A DNA stretch of 64,000 nt from positions 62,001 through 126,000 of the forward strand of contig NZ_JABWGX010000009.1 in the NCBI RefSeq assembly GCF_021730435.1. The letters run 5' to 3'. The notes under the pieces are model-generated. The model saw only the letters and a list, made by a program, of their open reading frames with translations, was not told the origin of the DNA and made no database searches. Below, one piece after another: positions 36,404 to 45,633 of the stretch. How positions within the stretch are numbered: position 1 is the stretch's first letter; each line of letters starts with the position of its first letter. The translations under genes were made by a program, and so were the position numbers. Source of the DNA: Xanthobacter agilis (GTDB taxonomy: Bacteria; Pseudomonadota; Alphaproteobacteria; Rhizobiales; Xanthobacteraceae).

Positions 36404-37186
36404 ATGGATGAGCCGATCCAGGGCATCCCACGTGTCTTGCTGGTGGATGGCGATCCTGAGTTGCTGACCGAGTTGCATGATGGGCTTTGCGCGTTGGGTG
36501 TGCCCTGCCTGACCGCCGGCACGGCGGTGGAAGCGCTGACACTGGTGCAGGAGCACGAGAGTTTGCAGGTGGTGGTCACGGACCTGCACTTGCCGCGCAT
36601 CGACGGGATCGAGTTGTTGCAGAAGTTGGCGTTGCGTCGCCGGCGGCGTCCGCTTGCCTCCATCGTGATGACGGAGCACGCCTCCGTGGATCGGGCGATC
36701 GGCGCGCTGCGACTCCAGGCAGTGGATTTCCTCCAGAAGCCTGTGACCGCGGAGGAGGTGGCGAACGCGGTCGGTCGCGCTCTTGATCTTGTCTGTGGTG
36801 GCCCGGAGCGGTTCAGCCGGGAGGCCGTCGGGGCGATCGAACGGTCGGATTTTCTGCGGGCGCTGGTGGCCGCTCGCTCTGATCGGGCGGCGCTGTTCGA
36901 GTCCAATCTCTTTTCCGATCCGGCGTGGGAAATGATGCTGGATCTGGCGGTCGCTGAGGCGAGTGACCGTGCGATCTCGGTGACCAGCCTGTGCATCGCG
37001 TCCGGTGCGCCCACAACGACCGCGCTGCGGCGCATTGACGATTTGCGTCAGGCGGGCCTCGTGGACAAGATGCCGGACGCGCGGGATAAACGTCGTATCG
37101 TTGTCCGCTTGACCCCCCTTGGGCGTGAGCGGATGGAAGCCTATGTGCAACGCCAGGCAGAGCGTCTCGGCGTGAGATTGGGGTGA
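36404..37186 (+). CDS. Response regulator with MarR-like winged-helix output
   Basis: A 260-residue protein (start at 36404, MDEPIQGIPRVLLVDGDPEL; the frame is open further upstream without recognisable features). The receiver has its acidic residues in VDGD, phosphoacceptor in VVTDLHLPRIDG, Thr in IVMTEHAS and Lys in FLQKPV. The C-terminal part resembles a MarR/winged-helix DNA-binding domain: SVTSLCIASGAPTTTALRRI, then DDLRQAGLVDKMPDARDKRR and VRLTPLGRERMEAY. A receiver joined to a MarR-type output is uncommon. It lies at the far end of the motility locus; its targets are unknown. Confidence 0.85.
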   Translation: MDEPIQGIPRVLLVDGDPELLTELHDGLCALGVPCLTAGTAVEALTLVQEHESLQVVVTDLHLPRIDGIELLQKLALRRRRRPLASIVMTEHASVDRAIGALRLQAVDFLQKPVTAEEVANAVGRALDLVCGGPERFSREAVGAIERSDFLRALVAARSDRAALFESNLFSDPAWEMMLDLAVAEASDRAISVTSLCIASGAPTTTALRRIDDLRQAGLVDKMPDARDKRRIVVRLTPLGRERMEAYVQRQAERLGVRLG

Positions 37187-37355
37187 TCCCCGGCGTGTGC
37201 GGGGCCGGATTCCGTTGCGCAAGGTTGACTCGACGTAGGGCTTGAAGCTCGTGCCAAGCTAGCCTATGCTACCGTTAATCAAATTTTGCGTGGCGAATGT
37301 CAGGGGTTTGATATTTCGGGCGCGAGGCGCATTCAGAGCCGGACGGTACTTGATC

Positions 37356-38159
37356 ATGACCATCTATCTCGGATCCACGTTCGCAACCTATAATTACTAC
37401 GCGAACAATAGCGAGAAGGCCCTGGCGCTGCAGGCTGCTGATCCGCAGACGTCAAATGCGACTTCGTATTACGAGGAAAACATAGATAGCGTCACGTCGG
37501 TGGATGACTTCGTCAGCAATTACCGATTGTTCAGCTACGCGATGACGGCCTATGGTCTCAGCGACATGGTCGACGCGAAAGCGTTCATGACCAAGGTGCT
37601 GAACAGCGATTTGTCGGATGACACCAGCTTTGCGAACAAGTTGACCGACGAGCGTTTTGCCACGTTCGCGGAGGCGTTCGCGGACCTCAACCCCGACGCG
37701 ACGGACACTTCCACGACGGCGTCTACGGGCACGGTGGTGAATGCTTATCTGGAGCAGTCCATCGAAGATAGCCTTGGCGAGACTGACCAGGGCGTACAGC
37801 TCGCATTGTATTTCAAGCGTACCGCTTCCAGCGTGTCCAGCGCCTATGGCGTGCTTGCGGATACCGCGTTGTGGACCGTGGTGAAGACAGTCTACGGCCT
37901 GCCCGATTCGCTCAGCGGCATGGATACCGCTATGCAGAAGTCGGTCGTGGAATCCAAGGTCGATGTCGCGGACTTCCAGGACCCTGAGAAACTGGATCGT
38001 TTGCTGTCGCGTTTTACGGCGATCTGGGACGCGACCCAGAATACGAGCAGTGATCCCATCCTCACCCTGTTCGGTGCTTCCTCAAGCAGCAGCTCGTCGA
38101 GTTCCAGCAGCTCGTCGAGCTCCAGCGGCGACAGTAGTGTGCTCAGCCTTTTCGCTTGA
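37356..38159 (+). CDS. DUF1217-family flagellar-associated protein
   Basis: A 267-residue protein starting at 37356 (MTIYLGSTFATYNYYANNSE). The sequence pattern of repeated segments (VTSVDDFVSNYRLFSYAMTA, SFANKLTDERFATFAEAFAD, YFKRTASSVSSAYGVLAD) belongs to DUF1217, a family that recurs in rhizobial flagellar loci and is probably exported. The C terminus is a run of about 16 serines encoded by two 18-bp repeats. Its exact role is unknown. Confidence 0.85.
   Translation: MTIYLGSTFATYNYYANNSEKALALQAADPQTSNATSYYEENIDSVTSVDDFVSNYRLFSYAMTAYGLSDMVDAKAFMTKVLNSDLSDDTSFANKLTDERFATFAEAFADLNPDATDTSTTASTGTVVNAYLEQSIEDSLGETDQGVQLALYFKRTASSVSSAYGVLADTALWTVVKTVYGLPDSLSGMDTAMQKSVVESKVDVADFQDPEKLDRLLSRFTAIWDATQNTSSDPILTLFGASSSSSSSSSSSSSSSSGDSSVLSLFA
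38088..38123. repeat. 18-bp in-frame duplication encoding polyserine
   Basis: AGCAGCTCGTCGAGTTCC is followed by AGCAGCTCGTCGAGCTCC (one mismatch). Each unit encodes six serines in the C terminus of the DUF1217 protein. Copy number changes would alter the length of the serine tract without shifting the frame. Confidence 0.8.
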
Positions 38160-38234
38160 TGCACGGGCCAGCCATCGTGTTTGGGCTACTGCTCTGTGAA
38201 CCGCGCCGGCTTTGCCGGGGGCTATTTCATGCGA

Positions 38235-38521
38235 GTCGCGCGCCATGTGCTGTGCCTTGAGCAGAGCGTAGTCGCGTTCCTCGGCTTCGGCCGGCGGGAT
38301 ATGGCCGATGGGCTTCAGCAACGGGCGATGGATGACCTCGGCCTTGCAGACGCCGTTGATCATCCCTGCGAGGGCATTGTCGTAATGGCGCACCAGGCCG
38401 CCGCTCATGAAGCGCCTGCTCCAGCGCGTCGAGCACGAAGCCGGGCATGAGCGATCCGGCACAACCGCCCGCCCACGATGCGGCGAGCATAGGCATCGAT
38501 CACGAAGGCAACGTCAGGGAA
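38235..38521 (-). pseudogene. IS3-family transposase (OrfB) remnant
   Basis: The minus strand encodes broken pieces of an IS3-family integrase-type transposase in order: AFVIDAYARRIVGG (from 38521), GFVLDALEQALHERRP, GGLVRHYDNALAGMINGV, CKAEVIHR, then LLKPIGHIPPAEAEERDYALL. Internal deletions and frameshifts have destroyed it: the catalytic Glu context and most of the core between the pieces is missing. It marks the boundary between the motility locus and the next gene set. Confidence 0.82.
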
Positions 38522-38530
38522 CCAATCGGC

Positions 38531-39784
38531 TCAGGAGGCGCCGCGGGCGAACACGGCCAGCTTGGCGACCAATTCCGCCTGACGGCCGACGCCCAGCTTT
38601 TGGAACACCCGTTTCAGCACCACGCGGGCAGTGCCCTCGGTGATGCCGAGCGTGTCGGCGGATTGCTTGACCGTCATCCCGGAGCCGAGGAGGGCCGCGA
38701 GGCGCGCTTCGCCGAGGGTGAGATCGAAGGTGTTGCGCAGCACGCTCGGGTCGATGACGCGGTCTTGCTCGAGCGGCTGCGCCAAGACCAGAACATGCGA
38801 ATCGGGCTGCGCCTGCGATGGGTCCGAGACCGGGTCAGCGGAGGCGCGGCCTGGGTCTACAGTCGGCGGCAGGCCGAGATGGGCGGCCGAGGCGCCGATC
38901 ACGGGCAGGGTCCAGACCACGAGACGCGATCCTCCCTTTGCATCTGAGATGGTGGTCGGCTGTGGTGAGTTGGAGGACTGCGGGACTGCGGACCGGGCGG
39001 CGCGCACGGCGGCGTTGAAGGCCTCGTGTTCATGTTTCTGGGTGGGGGCCAGGCGCCCGTCCTCGTGGCTGAAGTATCGACCCATCAGGTTTCGCGCCGG
39101 ACGATTGATGAGCAAGGGCTTCTGCTCGTGGTCGAGCACGAAGGCGGCGCGGTCCATGGCGTCGAAGGCCGCGGTTGCGGTGGCGTGCGCCGCGCGCTCC
39201 CCGGCAAAGTGCGACGTGATGCGCAGCGATTGCTCCACATGGCGGGAGACCTGGCGCAACGTGTCCATTTCCGTGCGGACATAGGGCCCCTTCGCCCGCG
39301 CCCGCTGCACCACCACGGCTGTGGGTGCCCCCAGGTCCGACTGAATCGCCGCCGCCATCTGCCAGCCGAGGCCCACGCGCGGGAGGAATTGACTGTAATA
39401 GGGCAGTTCTTCCGCTCGCCCTTCGCCGATGACATCCTGGTCGCAATAGACGTCGCCGACGCGGAACCCCACCTCGATCGAGCGGTCGAGCCAGGGGTTC
39501 TGTTGCCACCATTTCTCCGCCTGGGAAAGGTGGATGAACTCGGAAAGCTTCGGGGAGTGGGTGTCGATCTGCCAGCGTCCCGACGGCACTTTCGCGCCGA
39601 GAAAGGCGCCCTCCGAGCCGGAAAGTGTGGCGATGGCGTCCATGGCGCTGGCCCAGTGGTCCGGGCTGAGGGTCGCCTCATAGATGCGGTAGACCGCGTC
39701 GCTGAATGTCGGCAAGATTTCTGCTCGCACGATGAGGGATCGGCACAAAGGGGCGCGGATAGCGCGCCGGGGGCGTGCCCGCAT
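38531..39784 (-). CDS. LuxR-family transcriptional regulator
   Basis: A 417-residue regulator if it starts at the ATG at 39784; a GTG at 39730 (MRAEILPTFSDAVYRIYEAT) giving 399 residues is an equally likely start, as neither has a good ribosome-binding site. The N-terminal part has a sensory character (LSPDHWASAMDAIATLSGSE, then a PAS-like region around VLDHEQKPLLINRPARNLMG). The C terminus is a LuxR-type helix-turn-helix (LTLGEARLAALLGSGMTVKQ, SADTLGITEGTARVVLKRVF). No receiver domain is present. It is divergent from the DUF3141 gene and could regulate it. Confidence 0.88.
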   Translation of the reverse strand: MRARPRRAIRAPLCRSLIVRAEILPTFSDAVYRIYEATLSPDHWASAMDAIATLSGSEGAFLGAKVPSGRWQIDTHSPKLSEFIHLSQAEKWWQQNPWLDRSIEVGFRVGDVYCDQDVIGEGRAEELPYYSQFLPRVGLGWQMAAAIQSDLGAPTAVVVQRARAKGPYVRTEMDTLRQVSRHVEQSLRITSHFAGERAAHATATAAFDAMDRAAFVLDHEQKPLLINRPARNLMGRYFSHEDGRLAPTQKHEHEAFNAAVRAARSAVPQSSNSPQPTTISDAKGGSRLVVWTLPVIGASAAHLGLPPTVDPGRASADPVSDPSQAQPDSHVLVLAQPLEQDRVIDPSVLRNTFDLTLGEARLAALLGSGMTVKQSADTLGITEGTARVVLKRVFQKLGVGRQAELVAKLAVFARGAS

Positions 39785-40413
39785 GTATAGCTGCGCTAAA
39801 CTGTGCGGTTCAAGCGTGTAGAGGACACCGCCCGGTCTAGAAATACCCCTTTTGGGATATGACGCACGGATGGCTTCTGTGCGAGACCCGCCCTGCCGGT
39901 TGTGGCGGGCGCACCGTATGTTCCGGCCTCTGTTGCCGGGAGCTGACGCGAAATTCGAAATGAAGTCGTCATGAAATGTGCGGTAACGTGCATGGTCGTC
40001 TCCAGGTGCAGCCGCTCGAATAGCGGTCGTAAGGATGGATTCGCCGGCGGCCGGAAACATGATGTGCGGTGTTTTGCGCTCGGGCGTGAAAAGACTGCAG
40101 CCGGCGTCGTATGCGTCCTGTTTTGCGCCGGGCGGTGTTTGCTTCTGATGTGGTCGTTGGCTGCGGGAAGGCGGCTCTCTCGGACTTGGCGGTGCAGGCC
40201 GGCGGCGCCTGCCGCCTTTAGGCGCGGGGGCGTGGCCGGAAGCTGAGCCGCTCGGGCGCGTCGAAGTCGCCATGGGCGTAAAGTTACGGGGTTGACTACG
40301 AATAGTTGCGTTTCTAGGTGTGTTTTTATGCAAGAGTGCAGTGCATCACAGGTGCGGGCCATCTGGTTTGCGCGCTTGTGGGCGTCGGTTGGGTCAAGCT
40401 GAGCGAGGTTTCC
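39785..40413. other. Divergent intergenic region between the LuxR regulator and DUF3141
   Basis: About 630 bp holding no recognisable protein gene. It lies between divergent starts and is the likely control region for both. I looked for a FixK/FNR box here and found none. A GAGG ribosome-binding site lies just before the DUF3141 ATG. Confidence 0.4.
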
Positions 40414-42750
40414 ATGAGCAGCGAGTCCTCCACCTCAAGTCGATCGCCCTTTCTTGATCCGCGCGCCTGGGGGGCGGCACCTCTGCCGTGGGCGAAGGCC
40501 TTCGGGGTCGGCAATGGGGCGACCGCAGGCGCTCCGGCGGGCTGGCTGGCCGATGGCGCCGCGGGTGGCCCGCTCGGTGAATACCTGCTGGATTCGTGGC
40601 AGCGCTCCGTCCTATTCCTGGACATTCTGCGTCAGCGCGGCGATGAGCAGGAAGACATTACCTCGCGGCCGCAGGCGACGGTGCTCACTTTCGATCACGA
40701 GGTCCTGGTGAGCGGGCGCGCGCTGCCCCGGCCGATCAATTATTCGCTGTCGCGGATCGTGCCGCCGGTCGGCATGGAGGTGGACCCGCGCAAGCGCCCG
40801 GTGGTGGTGGTGGACCCGCGCGCCGGACAGGGGCCCGGCATCGGCGGTTTCAAGGCCGAGAGCGAGATCGGCGAGTCGCTGCGTAACGGCCATCCCGTCT
40901 ATTTCATCGGCTTCGCGGCCAAGCCCGAGCCGGAGCAGACCTTTCTTGACGTGGTGGAGGGACAGGTCAGCTTCTTCGAGCGCATTGTCGAGATGCACCC
41001 GGATGCGCCGCGTCCCTTTGCCATCGGCAATTGCCAGGCGGGCTACCAGACGCTGATGGTGGCGATGCTGCGTCCGGACCTGTTCGGACCCTGCATGGTG
41101 GCGGGCTCACCCATGTCCTATTGGCAGGGCGTGCACGGCAAGAATCCCATGCGCTATTCCGGCGGTCTTCTGGGTGGCTCGTGGCTGACCGCGCTGGTGA
41201 GCGATCTCGGCAAGGGCAAGTTCGACGGCACATGGCTGATCCTGAACTTCGATGCCCTGAACCCGGCCAATTGGCTCTGGACCAAGCAATACGAGGTCTA
41301 TTCCACGGTCGATACCGAGGGGCCGCGCTATCTCGAATTCGAGAAGTGGTGGGGCGACTTCATCACCCTGAACGGCACCGAGATTCAGTTCCTGGTGGAC
41401 GAGATGTTCATCGGCGACAAGCTCACCCGCAACGAGGTGCGCTCCACTGACGGCAAGGTGTTCGACCTGCGCAATATCGTCTCGCCGGTGATCGTCTTCA
41501 CCTCCGAGGGCGACAACATCTCGCCGCCGCCGCAAACGCTGGGCTGGATTCTGGATCTCTACAAGGACGTGGACGATATTCGCGCCGAGGGGCGCACCAT
41601 CGTCTACTGCATGAATCAGAAGGTGGGTCACCTCGCGATCTTTGTGTCCTCCAAGGTGGGCGCGAAGGAGGACGAGGAAATGGTCCGCCTGATGGATCTC
41701 ATCGATTGCATGCCGCCCGGCCTCTATGAGCTGGTGATCGAGCCGGCCACCGAAGCCGAGCTGAAGGCTGAGGGCGCCGAGGGCAAGACGCCGTGGCACA
41801 GCCGCTTCGAGGCGCGCTCGCTCGATGATATCCGCGCCTATGGTCGCAACAGCGTGGAGGATGACCGGGCCTTCGCGGCGGTGCGCCGGCTCTCGGAGAT
41901 CAATCACTCCCTCTACCGCACGTTCCTGCAGCCGGCGGTGCGCGCCCTGGCGACCCCGCAGTTCGCCGACCTTCTGTTCAAGGTCAACCCGCTGCGGGCG
42001 AGCTATACGGCCTTTGCCGACAACAATCCCTTCATGAAGGGGGTGGCCAAGGCGGCCGACGAGGTGCGCAAGGCGCGCAAGCCGGCGTCGGAGAGCAATC
42101 CCTTCCTGGTGGCGGAGAAGGCTGTCTCCGAACAGATCAACACCAGCCTCGATGGCTTTCGCGAGGCGCGGGATCAGTGGGTGGAAAAGGCTTTCTTCGC
42201 CATCTACGGTTCGCCGGTGCTGCAAGGGATGCTCGGCCTCAATCTCGATGAGAAGGTGCGCCAACTGCCGGCCAACAGCCCGCAGAAGGAGGCCTTCCGC
42301 GCCCACAAGATCGAGGAATTCCGCGCGCGCGTGGCCGAGGGTGGGTTCAATGCGGCGCTGGTGCGGGCTGCGCTTTACGTCATCTCCGCGGTTCGCTCCA
42401 TGGACGAGAGCGCGGCGAAGTCGCTGAACAACGCGCGCAAGCGGCTGACTCAATTGTCCCTGGATGAATTCAAGGGATTGGTGCGGGAGCAGTTCTATAT
42501 TCTGCTGTTGGAACGGCAGGCGGCGGTGGACGCGATCGCCGAGATGGTGAGCGATCCGGCGCAGCGGCAGGAACTGGTCAATACGGTCGCGGTCATCGCC
42601 GCGGCCGACGGTGCCTATACGCAGGCTGAGCGGGAACGGGTGGAGCGGCTGGCCGCCCTGCTTTCGGTCGCGGTTCCAAAACCTCCGGTGTTGGCTCTTG
42701 CGGCCGGTGCCGAGGGTGTTCGCCAGATCGCGCCCAGCTCCGCATATTGA
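40414..42750 (+). CDS. DUF3141 protein: PhaC-like alpha/beta hydrolase with TerB-like C terminus
   Basis: A 778-residue protein starting at 40414 (MSSESSTSSRSPFLDPRAWG, with GAGG upstream). Its middle is an alpha/beta hydrolase fold resembling poly(hydroxyalkanoate) synthases: a lipase-like box GNCQAGY places a Cys at residue 207 where PhaC has its nucleophile, with Asp367 in TSEGDNISPP and His406 in KVGHLAIF completing a triad. The last 90 residues (VAVIAAADGAYTQAERERV) resemble the TerB tellurite-resistance helical domain. The substrate is unknown. A hairpin follows the stop. Downstream are Pta- and AckA-type genes. Confidence 0.88.
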   Translation: MSSESSTSSRSPFLDPRAWGAAPLPWAKAFGVGNGATAGAPAGWLADGAAGGPLGEYLLDSWQRSVLFLDILRQRGDEQEDITSRPQATVLTFDHEVLVSGRALPRPINYSLSRIVPPVGMEVDPRKRPVVVVDPRAGQGPGIGGFKAESEIGESLRNGHPVYFIGFAAKPEPEQTFLDVVEGQVSFFERIVEMHPDAPRPFAIGNCQAGYQTLMVAMLRPDLFGPCMVAGSPMSYWQGVHGKNPMRYSGGLLGGSWLTALVSDLGKGKFDGTWLILNFDALNPANWLWTKQYEVYSTVDTEGPRYLEFEKWWGDFITLNGTEIQFLVDEMFIGDKLTRNEVRSTDGKVFDLRNIVSPVIVFTSEGDNISPPPQTLGWILDLYKDVDDIRAEGRTIVYCMNQKVGHLAIFVSSKVGAKEDEEMVRLMDLIDCMPPGLYELVIEPATEAELKAEGAEGKTPWHSRFEARSLDDIRAYGRNSVEDDRAFAAVRRLSEINHSLYRTFLQPAVRALATPQFADLLFKVNPLRASYTAFADNNPFMKGVAKAADEVRKARKPASESNPFLVAEKAVSEQINTSLDGFREARDQWVEKAFFAIYGSPVLQGMLGLNLDEKVRQLPANSPQKEAFRAHKIEEFRARVAEGGFNAALVRAALYVISAVRSMDESAAKSLNNARKRLTQLSLDEFKGLVREQFYILLLERQAAVDAIAEMVSDPAQRQELVNTVAVIAAADGAYTQAERERVERLAALLSVAVPKPPVLALAAGAEGVRQIAPSSAY

Positions 42751-42756
42751 TCTGTT

Positions 42757-42778
42757 GCGGGCGGCTTCGACCGCCCGC
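42757..42778 (+). terminator. Hairpin after the DUF3141 gene
   Basis: GCGGGCGG pairs perfectly with CCGCCCGC across the loop CTTCGA, 6 bp past the stop codon. The following sequence (GCTCCATTTG) has only a weak T content, so this may be an inefficient terminator or an mRNA-end stabiliser. Confidence 0.55.
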
Positions 42779-43004
42779 GCTCCATTTGTGTCGTCAAGGC
42801 TTTCGGCCCGCGCATCTTGCGGGACCGATGGTGCATGCTTCCGCGCGGGGCAAAGTGGCCCGTGTCGATGCGCCAGAGCAAGGCCCATGAGCTCCGCTCA
42901 AGCCTGCGCGGCACATGAGCCATCCCATTCGGCGCCGGTCGGAGGCCGGGGCCGATGGTCCGATGATCTCCCCATTTCCACACGCCCTACGGAGGCCGCG
43001 TTCG

Positions 43005-44366
43005 ATGCCGACCATCGCGAACCGCCTGTTCGAGGACATCAAGCCGGGCGATGCCGCCTCGGCGCAACGCACCGTCAGTGCGGCGGACCTGCGGGCCTGG
43101 GCCTGCGCCTTTGGCGATGCCGGGCACCTGGCCGGGGCCGGTGATAGCCAGGCCGTGGCCGGGGTCGCCGCCTCCCTGTTCGCCGCGCTGGTGGGCTCTG
43201 CCTTGCCGGGGCCGGGCGCGGCCATCCGCTCCAGTACCGTCAGCCTTTCCGCGCCGCTGCCGGTCGACATGCCGTTAACCGTCGTCGTCACGGTGCGCGA
43301 GACCCATGGAGCGGACAAAACGCTGGTGCTCGACGGGCGGGTCACCGGTCCCGACGCTGGCGTCATCGCCACCGCCACCATTGTGGTGGCGGCGCCGGCG
43401 GTGGCGGCGCGGGTGGATGTGCCGGAGCATCGCCTGGAGGGCCTGCTGGAGCGGTGCCGTGGCCTCAAGCCCATGCCGACCGCGGTGGTGCATCCGGTGT
43501 CTCTCGATGCCATCGAAGGGGCGCTCGATGCGGCGGCTGCGGGGCTGATCCTGCCGGTCCTCTATGGGCCTGAAGCGGAGATTCGCCGTATCGCGGCGGC
43601 GGCCGGGCTGGATCTCTCCGGGGCGCGCATCGTGTCCACCGCGAGCGAGGAGGAGTCCGCCGCCAAGGCGGCGGCGGCGGCCGGAGCGGGCGAGGTGGAG
43701 GCCCTGATGAAGGGCAGCCTGCATACCGATGTGCTGCTGCATGCGGTGATGCAGAAGGAGGCGGGGCTGCGCACCGGCCGCCTGCTCAGCCATTGTGCCA
43801 TGATGTCGGTGCCCACTTACGCCCGCCGGGTGGTGCTGACGGACGTCGCCCTCAACATCGCGCCCGACACCGACCAGAAGCGCGACATCTGCCAGAACGC
43901 CATCGGTTTCGCCCGGGCGCTGGGGGTGGAGACGCCGAAGGTGGCGGTGCTGGCGGCGGTGGAGATGGTCCGCACCAAGATGGCGGCCACCGTCGATGGC
44001 GCCATTCTCGCCAAGATGGCCGACCGCCGGCAGATCGTGGGCGGCATCGTCGACGGTCCGCTCGATCTCGACGCGGCCGTGGACGCGGGGGCGGCGAAGG
44101 TGAAGCACATCGTCTCGCCGGTGGCCGGCGTCGCCGATGTGTTGCTGGTGCCGAACATCGAGGCCGGCAACATGATCTACAAGAACCTTGCCTTCATGTC
44201 GGACGCCCAGGCCGCGGGCCTGGTGGTGGGCGCGCGGGTGCCGGTGATGCTCACGAGCCGCGCTGACAGCGCCTCGGCGCGGCGCTTCTCGGCCGCCGCC
44301 GCCGTGCTCTACGCCGACGCTCTGAAGCGCGAGCCTGACGCGATTCTGCCCGTCACCGCGGACTGA
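43005..44366 (+). CDS. MaoC-like / phosphate acetyltransferase fusion
   Basis: A 453-residue protein (start at 43005, MPTIANRLFEDIKPGDAASA; GGAGG lies 9 nt upstream). Residues 1-135 resemble a MaoC hot-dog domain, but the hydratase motif is degraded: the segment reads AFGDAGHLAGAGD where an active hydratase has GD-x-NP-x-H. Residues 150-450 form a phosphate acetyl/butyryl transferase domain (LMKGSLHTDVLLHAVMQKEA, GRLLSHCAMMSVPTYARRV, DGPLDLDAAVDAGAAKVKHI, DVLLVPNIEAGNMIYKNLAF). It should interconvert acyl-CoA and acyl phosphate and lies directly before acetate kinase, its natural partner. Confidence 0.9.
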   Translation: MPTIANRLFEDIKPGDAASAQRTVSAADLRAWACAFGDAGHLAGAGDSQAVAGVAASLFAALVGSALPGPGAAIRSSTVSLSAPLPVDMPLTVVVTVRETHGADKTLVLDGRVTGPDAGVIATATIVVAAPAVAARVDVPEHRLEGLLERCRGLKPMPTAVVHPVSLDAIEGALDAAAAGLILPVLYGPEAEIRRIAAAAGLDLSGARIVSTASEEESAAKAAAAAGAGEVEALMKGSLHTDVLLHAVMQKEAGLRTGRLLSHCAMMSVPTYARRVVLTDVALNIAPDTDQKRDICQNAIGFARALGVETPKVAVLAAVEMVRTKMAATVDGAILAKMADRRQIVGGIVDGPLDLDAAVDAGAAKVKHIVSPVAGVADVLLVPNIEAGNMIYKNLAFMSDAQAAGLVVGARVPVMLTSRADSASARRFSAAAAVLYADALKREPDAILPVTAD

Positions 44367-44374
44367 TCCGCGGG

Positions 44375-44393
44375 GCCGGGCGCCGCGCCCGGC
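44375..44393 (+). terminator. Hairpin between the acetyltransferase gene and ackA
   Basis: GCCGGGCGC pairs perfectly with GCGCCCGGC around a single central base, so at least eight base pairs can form with a small loop. A CT-rich tail (TCTCCTCTCCTC) follows. It could reduce read-through into ackA rather than stop it fully. Confidence 0.45.
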
Positions 44394-44457
44394 TCTCCTC
44401 TCCTCATCCCGGCCCCGGTGCCATGCGCCGCCGGCGGCGTTCCAGGAGCCAAGACCC

Positions 44458-45633
44458 ATGACCGATGCCGTTCTGGTGGTGAACTCCGGATCCACGAGCC
44501 TCAAATTCGGGGCCTACACCACAGGCAAGGAGGCGACGCTGCTGTGTCGCGGCGTGGTGGACAGCATGTCCACCGATCCCCATTTCGTCGCCAAGGAGCC
44601 GGACGGCAAGCCCCTCGACGCCCACGAATGGGGCGAGGGGCAGGTGCTGCATCACAAGGCGGCGCTCAACTACATCATCGGGTGGCTGGAGCAGCACGAG
44701 GCCAACATCAAGGTGGTGGCTGCCGGCCACCGCGTGGTGCTGGGCGGCACGCGGTTCGATGGACCGGTGGTCATCACCCCCGAGGTGCTCGACTATCTCG
44801 ACGGCCTGTCGGTGATGGAGCCCTCCCATCAGGCTTTCAACGTGCGTGGGGCGCGGGCCATCGCCGAGGACTTTCCCGGCCTGCCGCAGGTGGCGGTGTT
44901 CGACAGTTCCTTCCACCGCACCATGCCCGACGTCGCGCAGATCTACCCGCTGCCGAAGGCGGCGCGCGACACCGGTGTGCGCCACTGGGGCTATCACGGC
45001 ATCTCTTATGACTACATCAGCCGGCAGGTCCCGAAGGTCGCGCCTGAGGCGCGGCGGGTCATCGTCGGCCATCTGGGGGGCGGGGCCTCAGTGTGCGCCA
45101 TGCTGGACGGCAAGAGCATCGAGACCTCGATGGCCTTCGCCGGCCTCACCGGCCTGCCCATGGCCACCCGCTCCGGCGATGTGCCGGCGGACGTGATCTT
45201 CTACCTGCTGCGCACCAAGGCCTATACCAGTGAGACCCTGGAAAAGGCGCTGTACGGCGATTCCGGCCTGCTCGGCCTGTCCGGCACCAGCAGCGACATG
45301 AGGGTGCTCCAGGCGAGCCCGGATGCCGATGCGAAGCTGGCGGTGGACTATTTCGTCTACGCCCTGGTGAAGTTCATTGGCGCCTACACGGCGCTTCTGG
45401 GCGGCCTCGACGCCTTGGTGTTCACCGCCGGCATCGGCGAGAACTCGGCCATCGTGCGCGCCGCCGTGCTGGAGCGTCTGGACTGGCTGGGGCTGAAGCT
45501 GGACGCCGCCGCCAATGCGGCCAACGGCCCGCGCATCTCCACCGCCGACAGCAAGGTGGCGGCCTTCGTCATTCCCACCAACGAGGAACTCATGATCGCC
45601 CAGCACACGCTGGATCTCGTTTCGAGCGTCTGA
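44458..45633 (+). CDS. ackA: Acetate kinase
   Basis: A 391-residue ASKHA-family kinase. The N-terminal phosphate loop is VVNSGSTSLKFGAY. Other marks are HRVVLGG (catalytic region), FDSSFHRTMPDVAQIYPLP, GHLGGGASVCAMLDGKS and VFTAGIGENSAIVRAAV near the C terminus. It converts acetyl phosphate and ADP to acetate and ATP, or the reverse. It follows the phosphate acyltransferase by 91 bp, forming a Pta-Ack pair that can make ATP by substrate-level phosphorylation. Confidence 0.96.
   Translation: MTDAVLVVNSGSTSLKFGAYTTGKEATLLCRGVVDSMSTDPHFVAKEPDGKPLDAHEWGEGQVLHHKAALNYIIGWLEQHEANIKVVAAGHRVVLGGTRFDGPVVITPEVLDYLDGLSVMEPSHQAFNVRGARAIAEDFPGLPQVAVFDSSFHRTMPDVAQIYPLPKAARDTGVRHWGYHGISYDYISRQVPKVAPEARRVIVGHLGGGASVCAMLDGKSIETSMAFAGLTGLPMATRSGDVPADVIFYLLRTKAYTSETLEKALYGDSGLLGLSGTSSDMRVLQASPDADAKLAVDYFVYALVKFIGAYTALLGGLDALVFTAGIGENSAIVRAAVLERLDWLGLKLDAAANAANGPRISTADSKVAAFVIPTNEELMIAQHTLDLVSSV

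Noticed and set aside
39796-40362. 188-codon minus-strand open frame in the gap before DUF3141
   Set aside because: It has no domain, no ribosome-binding site and biased Arg/Pro composition, and overlaps a divergent promoter region.
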